Source: Labrenzia sp. CE80
GTDB lineage: Bacteria; Pseudomonadota; Alphaproteobacteria; Rhizobiales; Stappiaceae
Direction: 5' to 3'
Assembly (NCBI RefSeq): GCF_009650605.1
Contig: NZ_WAJT01000002.1
Location: 868,001-932,000, forward strand
Length of the DNA stretch: 64,000 nucleotides
The position numbers and the translations under genes are program-made. Shown here in pieces: positions 1-8,295 of this stretch (position 1 is the stretch's first letter; each line of letters opens with the position of its first letter). The notes below the pieces were generated by a model. The model had not been told where the DNA came from. It ran no database searches and worked only from the letters and a program-made list of their open reading frames with translations.

Positions 1-185
1 CTGAAACCGAGCTTGCCGAAAAGCTCGCAGCAGCAGAAACCCACATTGCCGGTATCAAGACCGAGGCCCTGTCACAGATTGGCGACATTGCCGGAGAAAC
101 CACCACAGCGCTCGTTGAAGTGCTGATGGGCAAGGCTCCGACAAAGACCGATCTGACCAAGGCGCTCAAGTCGGCGATGAACTGA
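1..185 (+). CDS. atpG: ATP synthase F0 subunit b' (3' end only)
   Basis: Only the last 61 codons are present; the gene enters from outside the window and stops at TGA 183-185. The readable part is alanine-, glutamate- and lysine-rich with helical periodicity (ETELAEKLAAAETHIAGIK) and ends in KSAMN. This fits the C-terminal peripheral-stalk helix of the b' subunit, the second b-type stalk protein found in alphaproteobacteria and cyanobacteria, where b and b' form a heterodimer linking F1 to F0. The identification rests on the immediately following b subunit gene (11 bp gap) and the standard alphaproteobacterial order a-c-b'-b. The symbol is written atpG or atpF2 depending on annotation source; it is not the gamma subunit. 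Confidence 0.85.
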   Translation, partial: ETELAEKLAAAETHIAGIKTEALSQIGDIAGETTTALVEVLMGKAPTKTDLTKALKSAMN

Positions 186-195
186 GGAGACGACA

Positions 196-675
196 ATGGA
201 CGCAACATTTTGGGCCTTTGTCGGTCTCGTTCTCTTTCTCGCTGCCATGTTCTGGGTCAAGGTCCCGAGCAAGATCAGCGGTGCGCTGGACAACCGTGCA
301 GATGACATCCGCAAGGAACTGGACGAAGCGCGGAAGCTCCGCGAAGAAGCTCAGGCTCTTTTGTCGGACTATCAGCGCAAGCGTCATGAAGCCGAAGGTG
401 AAGCAGAAGCGATCATCGCTGAAGCAAACTCTGAAGCCGAACGTTTGACCGTTGAAACCAACAACGCTCTGGAAGAGATGATCGCCCGCCGCTCCAAGGC
501 TGCGGAAGACAAGATCGCCCAGGCCGAGACACAGGCTATCGCCGAGGTTCGTGCACGTGCTGCGGACATTGCGGTGGCTGCGGCTGAACAGATCCTGTCC
601 GCCAAGGTCAAGGACAAGGTGGCTGATGACATCCTGTCCAAGAGCATTGCTCAGGTGAAAGAAAAGCTGAACTGA
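196..675 (+). CDS. atpF: ATP synthase F0 subunit b
   Basis: 159 aa. The protein has one N-terminal membrane helix (about residues 4-21, FWAFVGLVLFLAAMFWV) and then an uninterrupted charged alanine-rich coiled-coil that forms the peripheral stator stalk and holds the F1 delta/alpha subunits against rotation. Length is typical for the family. The ATG start follows a GAGGAG ribosome site. It sits 11 bp behind the b' gene and is the last gene of the F0 operon, because a double hairpin with a T-run follows its stop codon. Function is certain from organisation and architecture; no unusual feature seen. Confidence 0.95.
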   Translation: MDATFWAFVGLVLFLAAMFWVKVPSKISGALDNRADDIRKELDEARKLREEAQALLSDYQRKRHEAEGEAEAIIAEANSEAERLTVETNNALEEMIARRSKAAEDKIAQAETQAIAEVRARAADIAVAAAEQILSAKVKDKVADDILSKSIAQVKEKLN

Positions 676-726
676 TCTGACCAAAGATCAGTTTGAACGA
701 GAAGCGGCCTCCGGGCCGCTTTTTTG
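670..726 (+). terminator. Tandem hairpins ending the ATP synthase operon
   Basis: Two hairpins lie in series. The first (670-693) has 9-bp arms AACTGATCT/AGATCAGTT and overlaps the atpF stop codon. The second (703-720, AGCGGCC-TCCG-GGCCGCT) is followed directly by TTTTTTGTTTTT and is a canonical Rho-independent terminator. Confidence 0.9.
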
Positions 727-804
727 TTTTTGGGCGCCGCTGCAGCAACTGATCTTTTCGTGTGTGACAATACTTGAAAGCCCAAGGGTAAGGGAGATGT
801 TGCA

Positions 805-1185
805 ATGGCCCTAGTATTCGACGAAGCCCAAATCAGGGCGGCCTTGAAGAAAGCTTGGTCACTGGAAACTGCCGTTCAATGGACCGAAGAAAATCCGGCT
901 CTGGGGCAGTGCAACGTTACGGCAGCTGTTATTGAGGACCTCTTCGGCGGAGAAATTCTGCGCACCGCGCTGCCCGGTGTGATGCATTATTACAATCGCA
1001 TTGATGATCAGGCGATAGATTTTACCGACAGCCAGTTTTCGGGGCCTGGGTCGGTTTTTGAGGCTCCTTCGTCCTATGATCACGAACTTACAACGCACGA
1101 TGCGGCAATGGTTGGCATTCCACGGCGGGAATTCGACACGTTGAAAGAAGCCTTAATCAAAGGGCTCTCAGATCCGACTCGTTGA
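805..1185 (+). CDS. YunG-like hypothetical protein
   Basis: 126 aa, soluble, no signal peptide. The stretch NPALGQCNVTAAVIEDLFGG followed by an HYYNRI and an IDFTDSQF segment resembles the YunG family of Bacillus subtilis, small proteins of unknown biochemical role. The Q-C pair near residue 35 with the later H and D residues has the look of a papain-like Cys-His arrangement, but this is only inference. Translation starts at ATG 805 after a GGGAGATGTTGCA segment. The 3' end overlaps the convergent rnhB gene by 29 bp. The gene is monocistronic, lying after the atp terminator. Confidence 0.7.
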   Translation: MALVFDEAQIRAALKKAWSLETAVQWTEENPALGQCNVTAAVIEDLFGGEILRTALPGVMHYYNRIDDQAIDFTDSQFSGPGSVFEAPSSYDHELTTHDAAMVGIPRREFDTLKEALIKGLSDPTR

Positions 1186-1840
1186 CCGAACCTGACGCTA
1201 TCCGCACAGGTTTGAAGGACCTGCGGTGCAGCGGGCAGGGGCCAAGCCTCGTGAGCGCTTCGCTATGCTTCGGCACGCCGTAGCCTTTGTGAACGGCGAA
1301 TCCATATCCAGGGTGATGATCGTCGGCGCGCATCATCATTCGGTCACGCAGAACTTTGGCCACAATCGAGGCGGCCGCAATGCAAAGGCAACGCCCGTCG
1401 CCCTTGATCAGGCTTTGTCCATCTTGTGTGAGGCCAGGCGGCACGTCCCGTCCATCCACCAGAACCATCTGGGGGGGCAAGGCGAGCGCATTGACAGCCC
1501 GCAACATTGCGCCAAGGGTGGCCGCACGGATGTTCTTCTCATCAATGGTCACCGCGCTGGCGCTGGCAATGCCCACATGGGCTGATGTCATGATCTGATC
1601 AAAGAGAGCTTCGCGCTTGGCCTCGGTCAGTTTCTTGGAATCGTTGAGACCTTTTGGCAGATTGTCGTAGTCTAGGATAACGGCCGCCGTTACCACCGGC
1701 CCGGCCCAGGGCCCGCGGCCCGCCTCATCTACGCCCGCCAGGAGCCCGTCAAACGACGCGGCATGGCGTCGCTCCACTCGGGCATCGGGCGCGTCGGGAA
1801 AGGGAAGGTCGAAGAGGGAAGGGGCAGTGCGCTTGCTCAT
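1157..1840 (-). CDS. rnhB: Ribonuclease HII
   Basis: 227 aa. RNase HII cleaves the RNA strand of RNA-DNA hybrids and starts ribonucleotide excision repair at single ribonucleotides in DNA. The signature GVDEAGRGPWAGPVVTAA carries the first catalytic Asp-Glu pair (D and E of VDEAGRG), LVDGRD supplies another catalytic Asp, and AAASIVAKVLRDR is the conserved helix. HPGYGFAVHKGYG is the C-terminal family motif. The N-terminal 30 residues are a variable extension. The gene overlaps the convergent YunG-like gene at its 3' end and follows the radical SAM gene by 45 bp on the same strand, so the two may be co-transcribed. The atpF-rnhB-radical SAM neighbourhood is common in Hyphomicrobiales. Confidence 0.95.
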   Translation of the reverse strand: MSKRTAPSLFDLPFPDAPDARVERRHAASFDGLLAGVDEAGRGPWAGPVVTAAVILDYDNLPKGLNDSKKLTEAKREALFDQIMTSAHVGIASASAVTIDEKNIRAATLGAMLRAVNALALPPQMVLVDGRDVPPGLTQDGQSLIKGDGRCLCIAAASIVAKVLRDRMMMRADDHHPGYGFAVHKGYGVPKHSEALTRLGPCPLHRRSFKPVRIASGSVNESDLRAL

Positions 1841-1885
1841 CGCCCAAGTGTGCCGCCGAGCGTGTCTTGCGGCAAGGCTTGCTTC

Positions 1886-3034
1886 CTAAAAGAGGTCCAG
1901 CTGTACCCCACCTTTTTGCGGCGACACGAAGAGTTCCGTGTTGAGCTTGCGGCGGCGTGTGTTCAGCCCCAAGCGCTTGGCGGCGAGCTGAAAACGTTTG
2001 GCGATCTGGTCGGCATAGGGGCCCTTGCCGCGCATCCGCTCTCCCCAGTTGGCATCATAGTCCTTGCCGCCGCGCATGGAGCGGATCAGGCTCATCACAT
2101 GCTGATACTGGCCGGGCCGTTCACGCAGAAGCCAGTCGCGGAAGAGCTCGGAGACCTCACGCGGAAGGCGCAGAAGCACGAACCCGGCTTCGGCCGCGCC
2201 ATGCTCGGCGGAAGCCTCAAGGATGGTTTCGATCTCGCTGTCCGTCAGCGCCGGAATGACCGGTGCCACCATGACGGAGGCCGGCACGCCAGCATCGCTG
2301 AGCGCCTTGATCGCTTGCAATCGTTTGTGTGGGGCCGAGGCGCGGGGCTCCATGGACCGGCAGAGTTTCTTGTCGAGCGTCGTAACCGACAGGGCGACCT
2401 TGCAAAGATTGCGCTCGGCCATGCGCGCCAGAATGTCGATATCCCGTTGCACCAGCGCTGACTTGGTCACAATGGCCACCGGATGATGATAGCGGTCGAG
2501 CACCTCCAGAATCTCGCGCATCAGCGTGTAGCTGCGCTCTGCCGGTTGATAGGCATCTGTGTTGGTGCCGATGGCGATCGGCTTGGGAACATAGCCCGGG
2601 GCGGAGAGTTCCCGCTCCAGAAGCTCGGCAGCATTCGGTTTGGCAAACAGGCGCGCTTCAAAGTCGATCCCGGGCGAAAGGCCCATGAAGGCGTGGCTGG
2701 GCCTGGCGAAGCAATAGCTACAGCCGTGCTCGCAGCCACGATAGGGATTGATGGATCGGTCGAAGGAAATGTCCGGAGACGCATTCCGGGTGATGATGGT
2801 CCGGGCTTTTTCCTCCTGTACGGTTGTCTTGAACGGAGGCAGGTCCTCATGGCTGTCCCAGCCGTCATCCACGTTTTCCGTGGCCCGCCGTTCGAACCGC
2901 CCGGCCATATTCAACCCGGCGCCGCGACCCCGCCGACGCTCGTCAGAAATGCCGATGGGCTGTAAAACACCGTCCGCCGCTTGGCCAGAGGCTGGCGCTT
3001 GTGCAGGACCTTCCTTAGCGGCAATCATGGGCAT
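1886..3034 (-). CDS. PA0069-family radical SAM protein (SplB-like)
   Basis: 382 aa. The radical SAM cluster motif is present as CEHGCSYCFARPSHAF (CxxxCxxC), preceded by the family hallmark INPYRGCEHGC. The COG1533/SplB-type proteins are annotated as DNA-repair photolyase-like, but the reaction of the PA0069 branch is not established. The N-terminal 70 residues contain arginine-rich NERRRGRGAGLN-like sequence typical of the branch. A GAAC-N7-GAAC LexA box lies 27 bp upstream of the start, which places the gene in the SOS response by inference. The start is ATG 3034; a second ATG two codons in (3028) is possible. RNase HII follows 45 bp downstream, so the promoter may also serve rnhB. Confidence 0.9.
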   Translation of the reverse strand: MPMIAAKEGPAQAPASGQAADGVLQPIGISDERRRGRGAGLNMAGRFERRATENVDDGWDSHEDLPPFKTTVQEEKARTIITRNASPDISFDRSINPYRGCEHGCSYCFARPSHAFMGLSPGIDFEARLFAKPNAAELLERELSAPGYVPKPIAIGTNTDAYQPAERSYTLMREILEVLDRYHHPVAIVTKSALVQRDIDILARMAERNLCKVALSVTTLDKKLCRSMEPRASAPHKRLQAIKALSDAGVPASVMVAPVIPALTDSEIETILEASAEHGAAEAGFVLLRLPREVSELFRDWLLRERPGQYQHVMSLIRSMRGGKDYDANWGERMRGKGPYADQIAKRFQLAAKRLGLNTRRRKLNTELFVSPQKGGVQLDLF

Positions 3035-3060
3035 CGTGCGAATCCGATCATGAGAAATGA

Positions 3061-3075
3061 GAACATAATAGGAAC
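3061..3075 (-). promoter_or_regulatory. Candidate LexA (SOS) box
   Basis: The sequence GAACATAATAGGAAC is GAAC-N7-GAAC, read on the minus strand as GTTC-CTATTAT-GTTC. This direct repeat is the established alphaproteobacterial LexA operator. The spacer contains TATTAT, a good -10 hexamer for the radical SAM gene starting at 3034, so bound LexA would block the promoter. The divergent glycosyltransferase begins 72 bp on the other side. Confidence 0.75.
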
Positions 3076-3147
3076 ATTAATCGAAACAAGAGGTGAAACA
3101 AGGCGTTTGCCTCGCCATGACAAAAAAAAGGCGGTACAAGGAAGGTC

Positions 3148-3852
3148 ATGATCAGTGTGATTGTACCGACCTTGAATTCCGAAGCGGACCTGGCTCATTG
3201 CCTTGCCGCACTCGTTCCAGCGGCTGCCGAGGGCGTCGTGCGAGAAGTGATCGTCGTCGACGGGGGATCCTCGGACAACACCGAGCGCGTTGCAGACGCT
3301 GCGGGCTGCGACTGGCGCGAGGTCAAGGGACCACGCAGCGAGCGATTGGCGGCCGGAGCCCAGGCCTCACGGCGCGGAGAATGGCTGCTGTTTCTTCCCG
3401 CCGACACGGTCCTTGAAGCCAGCTGGCATCACGAAGTACAGAACTTCATTGAGCGCGCTGAGCGGGCTGGCAGCGCTGATAAGACAGCTGCTGCCTTCAA
3501 ACTGCGGTTCGAGGCCTTCGGCATGGGCGCGCGCGTGTCTGAATTCATGGCGGTTGTCCGCTCCAGGTTCCTGGGCATGCCGGATGGCAGTCAGGGCTTG
3601 CTGATTTCGAGGCGCTTTTACCAGAGCCTCGGCGGTTATCGGCCTCTGCGCGAGATGGAAGATCTGGACCTGGTCAAACGCATTGGCGGTCGGCGTCTCG
3701 TGTTCCTGCGCTCCGGTGCTGTGTGTTCCGGACGCGGGGCCGAGCCTGGCCAGTCTGACAGCCTGATTTCAGGTTTTCGGAAGTCGGTCGCCCGCTTCTG
3801 TGTCAACACCCTTCGCCTGCCGCCCAAGGCACTTCTCAAGCTTCACGGCTAA
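3148..3852 (+). CDS. Family 2 glycosyltransferase (TIGR04283-like)
   Basis: 234 aa. The N-terminal half is a GT-A fold: MISVIVPTLNSEADLAHCL opens the nucleotide-binding domain, VVDGGSSDNTERVA is the donor-binding segment, and LLFLPADTVLEASW occupies the position of the DxD/HADT metal-binding motif of TIGR04283 family enzymes. A GGYRPLREMEDLDLVKRI segment is the usual acceptor-side E-D-x-D motif. No membrane helix. The donor and acceptor cannot be named; some relatives act on arsenosugar or polyprenyl-type substrates. The C-terminal 50 residues diverge from the short family members. The start at ATG 3148 follows AAGGAAGGT. It is convergent with the sulfotransferase gene (6 bp apart), with which it may share a role in decorating a glycan or lipid. 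Confidence 0.8.
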   Translation: MISVIVPTLNSEADLAHCLAALVPAAAEGVVREVIVVDGGSSDNTERVADAAGCDWREVKGPRSERLAAGAQASRRGEWLLFLPADTVLEASWHHEVQNFIERAERAGSADKTAAAFKLRFEAFGMGARVSEFMAVVRSRFLGMPDGSQGLLISRRFYQSLGGYRPLREMEDLDLVKRIGGRRLVFLRSGAVCSGRGAEPGQSDSLISGFRKSVARFCVNTLRLPPKALLKLHG

Positions 3853-3858
3853 GGCGTT

Positions 3859-4614
3859 TTAAACGTTAGCGTATTCCTGACGGAACCGCTCTGCCCAATC
3901 CCAGTTGATCGCATCGGCAAGCTTGGCGACGGGCAGTTCGACATCTTTTGCAAGATCACCATCAAGCCCCAGCTTTGTCAGGACTTCCGCAAGAACACGC
4001 AGTGGGTCTTCTGACAGCGTGTCATAGGTGATGGTGAGCGGGGCAATGCCCTGAGCGGCGAACCACTCGATCCAGTCTCGGTCGAAAACCCCAAAACGGT
4101 CGTGCTCCGCCTTGATTGCCGGCCCGTCGTAGACCGGCTCGCGTGGGGCGCTGAGGCGCTCCAGCTCGCGTCCATTCGGCGCCTTGTGCCAAAGGCCGGT
4201 CTGCTGTGCCTTCACAAAGGAAATCGCCTGCTCAAGCTTGTCGGCCCGTGTCAGATGGACAAAGAGTACCCGTCCGAAGGCCGCCTCCATGCGCCCACGA
4301 TCGCTTTGCCCTTCAGGGTGGAGGAGGGCTAGCTCTTGCTGAAAGAAATCGAAACTGTGTCGCTGCAGTCTCAGGCCGAAGATGTCTGTTCCGCCCCTGC
4401 CTTTCGCCCACGCCGCGTCAAACACCGCTTTCAGGTTCTCCATTTCACAGGGCCCGCTTTCAAGACCGTAATAGTCAAGCCAGGCATCCAGCGAGGGTTC
4501 GTGAAAGTGGGAGCCGGGCCGGCCGGCGACGTTGGTGGCCGACAGCAGCTTGCACAAGAGTGTGCTGCCGCTGCGCGGCGAGGTGCAGATTACATAGGCA
4601 TCATAGGCTGGCAT
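3859..4614 (-). CDS. Stf0-type sulfotransferase
   Basis: 251 aa from ATG 4614. The N-terminal YVICTSPRSGSTLLCKLL is the 5'-phosphosulfate-binding loop for PAPS, and HFHEPSLDAWLDYYG matches the Stf0 family that includes mycobacterial trehalose 2-sulfotransferase. VHLTRADKLEQAISFVKA holds the 3'-phosphate-binding Arg/Ser region. The open frame extends 100 codons further upstream, but that extension is out of character for the family and overlaps the divergent transporter gene, so the MPAYDAY start was chosen. It probably sulfates a sugar hydroxyl. The convergent glycosyltransferase next door is a natural partner. Acceptor unknown. Confidence 0.85.
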   Translation of the reverse strand: MPAYDAYVICTSPRSGSTLLCKLLSATNVAGRPGSHFHEPSLDAWLDYYGLESGPCEMENLKAVFDAAWAKGRGGTDIFGLRLQRHSFDFFQQELALLHPEGQSDRGRMEAAFGRVLFVHLTRADKLEQAISFVKAQQTGLWHKAPNGRELERLSAPREPVYDGPAIKAEHDRFGVFDRDWIEWFAAQGIAPLTITYDTLSEDPLRVLAEVLTKLGLDGDLAKDVELPVAKLADAINWDWAERFRQEYANV

Positions 4615-4813
4615 GGACCGTCCGATTGAAAGCGCGTCACATAAAGCCCGTGACCTATCTACGCGATGTTTCAGCAAAATGACCACGAACAGAGGCGGAG
4701 CGCCAGGGAAGGGAACTATTCGGGATGTAAGTCGGCTTGTGGTGCATTGCAGGGCATGACTAAGCTTTAAGCTGCAACGCTCTGACACAGCGTTGGCAAG
4801 GTGAGGAGAAACC

Positions 4814-5698
4814 ATGACCACGGCCGCAGCTGCAGTGCCAGCCACCCGCACAACCACCGGCATCATCATGATGTGCGTCGGCGTCGCGTGTCTCTGCGTC
4901 AATGATGCGCTCGCCAAGACCCTCGGCGATACCTATCCGCCCGTGCAGATCCTCTTCATGCGCAACATCATCGCGTTGCCGTTTGCCGCGCTCATAGCCT
5001 ACTTCCTGGGCGGAGCGGGTGCTTTGAGGACCTATAGTCTCGGCGCCCATCTCGCACGCGGCCTTTTGTGGATGGCTGCGGCAACGCTTTTCTTCACCAG
5101 CGTCACGCTTCTGGATCTGGCTGAAGCGACGGCGCTGGTCTTCGCAGCTCCGCTGTTCATTACGGCCCTGTCGGCCTTTCTCTTGCGCGAAACCGTCGGC
5201 TGGCGGCGCTGGAGCGCCGTTCTGGTTGGTTTCTTGGGGGTCCTGATCGTTGTTCGACCTGGCGGCGGCAGTTTCCAGCCGGCACTGCTCCTGCCGCTTG
5301 CGACCGCGGTTCTTTATGCGGTGCTGATGATTGGTGCGCGCTGGGTCGATCCGCGCGAGAGCGTCTGGACCTTGATGCTCTATCTCGTCGGCGCGGGCGC
5401 GCTGCTCAGCGCCCTGGTCTGCCCCTTCTTCTGGGTCGATCTTGAGCCTCGACATCTTTGGCTCTTCGTCGCCATCGCCTTCTTCGGCACAGTGGGCATC
5501 ACGCTCATGACCCAGGCCTTTCGCCTTGCGCCTGCGACCGTGCTCGCTCCCCTCGACTACAGCGCTCTCATCTGGGCGACTCTTCTTGGCTGGCTGTTCT
5601 GGCGCGAAATCCCAGATCTCGCCACATACCTTGGCGCCGCCATCATCATCGCCAGCGGGATCTTTATCGTGCTGAGGGAGGGACGCAGGAAGGCGTAG
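4814..5698 (+). CDS. DMT superfamily transporter (EamA family)
   Basis: 294 aa with about ten hydrophobic helices arranged as two EamA repeats, the usual fold of drug/metabolite exporters of the inner membrane. FMRNIIALPFAALI and the ARGLLWMAAATLFFTSV segment are typical of the RhaT/YdcZ-like alphaproteobacterial branch; the second repeat begins near LLPLATAVLYAVLM. Substrate is not predictable from sequence; many relatives export amino acids or their derivatives. Start ATG 4814 has a GAGGAGAAACC ribosome site. It stands alone between a divergent sulfotransferase and a convergent VOC gene. Confidence 0.85.
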   Translation: MTTAAAAVPATRTTTGIIMMCVGVACLCVNDALAKTLGDTYPPVQILFMRNIIALPFAALIAYFLGGAGALRTYSLGAHLARGLLWMAAATLFFTSVTLLDLAEATALVFAAPLFITALSAFLLRETVGWRRWSAVLVGFLGVLIVVRPGGGSFQPALLLPLATAVLYAVLMIGARWVDPRESVWTLMLYLVGAGALLSALVCPFFWVDLEPRHLWLFVAIAFFGTVGITLMTQAFRLAPATVLAPLDYSALIWATLLGWLFWREIPDLATYLGAAIIIASGIFIVLREGRRKA

Positions 5699-5731
5699 AG
5701 CGTGAGCGCGAGCTCGCGCATCAAAGTCGCC

Positions 5732-6148
5732 TTAGTCGTCGCGTCCGGGTTCATTTGGGTTGCTGGAGAACAATGCGATCTTGTTCCGTTGGGGGTCTCG
5801 AAGGTAGCCGACGTAAAAGCGCGGGCCATACGCATCACGAAAACCGGGCTGCCCTTCGTCAAAGCCGCCGGCAGCAAGTGCTGCGGCGTGAAGGTCACGA
5901 ACCTGGCTTTGGCTGCGAGCCTCAAAGGCGACCATTGTGCCATTTCCAGCGGAGGCCGGACACCCATCGAAGGTTGGTTTTACATAGAACTCCGGCAGCA
6001 CGGGAGCCTGGCCTGATGGCACGGGCAGCGCGAAACTCAGGCCCTCGGGTCCTTCTTCCAGCCCGTACCCTAGAGCTGGCAGGAACGCACAGTAGAAGCG
6101 TTTTGCGTGTTTGATGTCATCAGCACCAACGGTGACGTAGGCAATCAT
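5732..6148 (-). CDS. VOC (glyoxalase/dioxygenase superfamily) protein
   Basis: 138 aa from ATG 6148. The sequence is a two-module beta-alpha-beta-beta-beta fold: IAYVTVGADDIKHAKRFYCA opens the first module, EFYVKPTFDG the middle, and FYVGYLRDPQRNKIALF closes the second with the conserved RDPxGNK-like turn. One possible metal-ligand Glu is present but a complete glyoxalase I metal set is not obvious, so it is best named as a VOC protein without a specific reaction. The longer frame (to 6184) starts inside the neighbouring serine hydrolase gene's 3' end and lacks a ribosome site. Cytoplasmic. Confidence 0.8.
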   Translation of the reverse strand: MIAYVTVGADDIKHAKRFYCAFLPALGYGLEEGPEGLSFALPVPSGQAPVLPEFYVKPTFDGCPASAGNGTMVAFEARSQSQVRDLHAAALAAGGFDEGQPGFRDAYGPRFYVGYLRDPQRNKIALFSSNPNEPGRDD

Positions 6149-6164
6149 GCTGCGTTTTCCTTCG

Positions 6165-7376
6165 CTAAATTCTTGCCCTAGCAATAAGCGCCATCAGCTC
6201 GTCGAACTCGCGCCGTGTGGTAAAGCGATGCTCGACGCAATACTCGCTCTCGCGGTTGCCACGCTCGCGGCACGATAGCATGAGCTGTTCAATCGCAGCC
6301 TCGCCTTCCATGCCGTCCACTTCGATCATCGGAAGAAAGCGTTTTAAGAACTCGGTCGTGTCGGACTGGTGAACGATGACAGTGTCCCATTCGGGTACGA
6401 CGAAGAGAGCTTGATTTCCAAGGCCCCAAGCCCAAAAAGACCCTTCTGGCAGGCTAGTGTCGGGGCCGGGAATCCACCACAAATATCCATGCGCCCATCT
6501 CAGGCCGTCGTTTCCCGTTTCGGTGAAATCCTCAACTGCGCGGTCGATCCAGCTTTCAGGCAGAATTTGTTGATTGTCCGTGCGACCTTTGTGGAGGTAA
6601 AGCTGGCCAAGCCTGACCAGATCCCGGGCCGACATGCGAAACGCCGCAGCCTTATGCATCGATAGATCGGCATCAAGGATATAGGACACCGCATCAACAC
6701 GGAAGTCTTCCATTCCCGTCGGCTGCGCAATGCCCTTGTCAAATGCCTCCGCGATTCCAAGACCCGTGCGGTCTTCAAAAATCGAGGTGAGAGCATTGTA
6801 GTCCCAGTTGTTGTAGGCCCAAATCCTGCCGGGTTCGTTTTCCCCCTGGCCCAACCTTTTATCGATATCGGCTTGTATCCCTCCCGAGGCTGCGGCCGGA
6901 TGATTGATGCCCGACACACTCTTGAGCAGATTGAGAACCGTTGCTTGTCTTTGCTTCGCTGAAAGTGGCCCAGGAGTGTCGCTGACATTCAGTTCCTGCA
7001 GCGTGGCGTCCAGGTTGATCTGCCCCGGGCCAGAGCCGAGGTGCAAGCCGACGAGCGCGCTGAGGAACGATTTGCGCATCGAGTGTGTGGCGTATGGTTT
7101 TTCCAAGTTGCCGAATGCGCCGACCACCTGATCGTTTGTAACGATGATGAAGCTGTCGGTGCTAAGCGTCGCAGCGTGGCTCAAGGCAGCATCGAGTCGA
7201 CCAGAGTGCCAGCCCAGGCTTTCTGCTTTTTCATCAGACAGGCGTGTCATGTCGAGCGCGCGCTCTGGCGCTGATGGTCTCGAGAGGCCATTCTCGCCGG
7301 TCATGAACAAGTAGGTGAGACAGAGAGCAGCAATGACGATCAGGCCGGATACCCAAAGGGCTGTCTTGCGTTTCAT
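6165..7376 (-). CDS. Serine hydrolase, class C beta-lactamase/DD-peptidase fold
   Basis: 403 aa. An N-terminal membrane anchor or uncleaved signal (KTALWVSGLIVIAALCLTYLF) directs the protein to the periplasm. The catalytic SxxK is HSMRKSFLSALVGLH (Ser-Met-Arg-Lys), and YNN in IWAYNNWDYNAL fits the YxN motif. The last third has WWIPGPDTSLPEGSFWAWG in place of a clear KTG box, as in many esterase/6-aminohexanoate hydrolase relatives. The likely role is a periplasmic esterase, amidase or peptidase; beta-lactam hydrolysis is not implied. Start ATG 7376 was chosen because GGAGAG lies 7 bases upstream; the frame extends 20 codons further without a ribosome site. Confidence 0.8.
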   Translation of the reverse strand: MKRKTALWVSGLIVIAALCLTYLFMTGENGLSRPSAPERALDMTRLSDEKAESLGWHSGRLDAALSHAATLSTDSFIIVTNDQVVGAFGNLEKPYATHSMRKSFLSALVGLHLGSGPGQINLDATLQELNVSDTPGPLSAKQRQATVLNLLKSVSGINHPAAASGGIQADIDKRLGQGENEPGRIWAYNNWDYNALTSIFEDRTGLGIAEAFDKGIAQPTGMEDFRVDAVSYILDADLSMHKAAAFRMSARDLVRLGQLYLHKGRTDNQQILPESWIDRAVEDFTETGNDGLRWAHGYLWWIPGPDTSLPEGSFWAWGLGNQALFVVPEWDTVIVHQSDTTEFLKRFLPMIEVDGMEGEAAIEQLMLSCRERGNRESEYCVEHRFTTRREFDELMALIARARI

Positions 7377-7529
7377 GATCGGTCTCTCCAATCGGCAGAA
7401 TGATGCTTGGGCGAGCCTAGTCCGAAATTGCGACAATCAGTGGTTTGGCGGCTCTCAAAGTTCCTGACCGGTTTTCCCGCTAGGTCCAAATGGCAGCAAT
7501 GACTGGCAGCTTTTCTCGGTCTCCCGCCT

Positions 7530-8087
7530 TTACGCCTCCTGAAGTTTTCCGCGCTTCAGGTGTTCGTCCAGCCTTGGCATGATCTCGACGAAGTTGCAGG
7601 GCATGTGGCGGTAGTCGAGCTGAAGCTTGAGGATCCCGTCCCAGGCGTCCTTGCAGGCACCGGGAGAGCCGGGCAGGGCAAAGATATAGGTGGCTCCCGC
7701 GACACCGCCGGTCGCTCGTGACTGGATGGTCGAGGTGCCGATCTTGTCGTAGGAGATCCGGTGAAACACTTCCGAAAATCCGTCCATACGCTTTTCGAAC
7801 AGTGGCTCGACGGCCTCCGGTGTCACATCGCGTCCGGTGAAGCCGGTGCCACCGGTTGAAATCACCACATCGACGCCCTTGTCGGCGATCCAGCCCCGCA
7901 CAACCGCCTGTATCGCCGGAACATCGTCAGCCACAATTTTCCGGTCAGCCATTTTGTGCCCCGCCTTCTCAATGCGGTCGGCCAGCGTCGATCCGGAGCG
8001 GTCTTCTTCCAGCGTTCGTGTGTCCGACACCGTCAGGACAGCAATGTTGAGCGGAATGAACGGGCGGCTTTCGTCAATACGGTTCAT
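7530..8087 (-). CDS. moaB: Molybdenum cofactor biosynthesis protein B
   Basis: 185 aa. MoaB/MogA-fold protein of molybdopterin biosynthesis, related to the adenylyltransferases that activate molybdopterin. Hallmarks: IAVLTVSDTRTLEEDRSGS at the N-terminus, VVISTGGTGFTGRDVTPEAV (the MPT-binding GGTG loop) mid-protein, and FALPGSPGACKDAWDGIL near the C-terminus. Length matches the family. ATG 8087 has a GAGGAG ribosome site. It is divergent from the aminotransferase gene; no other moa gene is in the window. Confidence 0.93.
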   Translation of the reverse strand: MNRIDESRPFIPLNIAVLTVSDTRTLEEDRSGSTLADRIEKAGHKMADRKIVADDVPAIQAVVRGWIADKGVDVVISTGGTGFTGRDVTPEAVEPLFEKRMDGFSEVFHRISYDKIGTSTIQSRATGGVAGATYIFALPGSPGACKDAWDGILKLQLDYRHMPCNFVEIMPRLDEHLKRGKLQEA

Positions 8088-8215
8088 TGGGAAACTCCTC
8101 TGATCAAGACATAGTAGAGCCGGCGCCCCGGCGCCAGTCAGGGGCAGAGCGAGACGTGGCGGTGTGTGCCAAATATTCCAAAATGAGGATGCTTGAAGAA
8201 ATAATGATAAATTAT

Positions 8216-8234
8216 AGGTCAGTAATATTGACCT
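8216..8234. promoter_or_regulatory. Inverted repeat in the moaB/aminotransferase divergent region
   Basis: AGGTCA-GTAATAT-TGACCT is a perfect 6+7+6 palindrome 62 bp upstream of the aminotransferase start, in an AT-rich stretch of an otherwise GC-rich region. Arm and spacer length fit a dimeric regulator such as a GntR- or Lrp-type protein. No regulator gene is adjacent, so the cognate protein is unknown. Confidence 0.5.
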
Positions 8235-8295
8235 TTAATTGCTGGCGTGATTTATCGTTCAGGCAACAAAAAAGAACCAGCAAGAGAGAAACGCC

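Noticed and set aside
4615..4917. 100-codon N-terminal extension of the sulfotransferase
   Set aside because: Overlaps the start of the divergent transporter; the Stf0 domain starts right at MPAYDAY.
8112..8130. GCCGGCGCCCCGGCGCC self-complementary stretch near moaB
   Set aside because: Short GC-rich palindrome with no T-run, likely chance in a GC-rich region.
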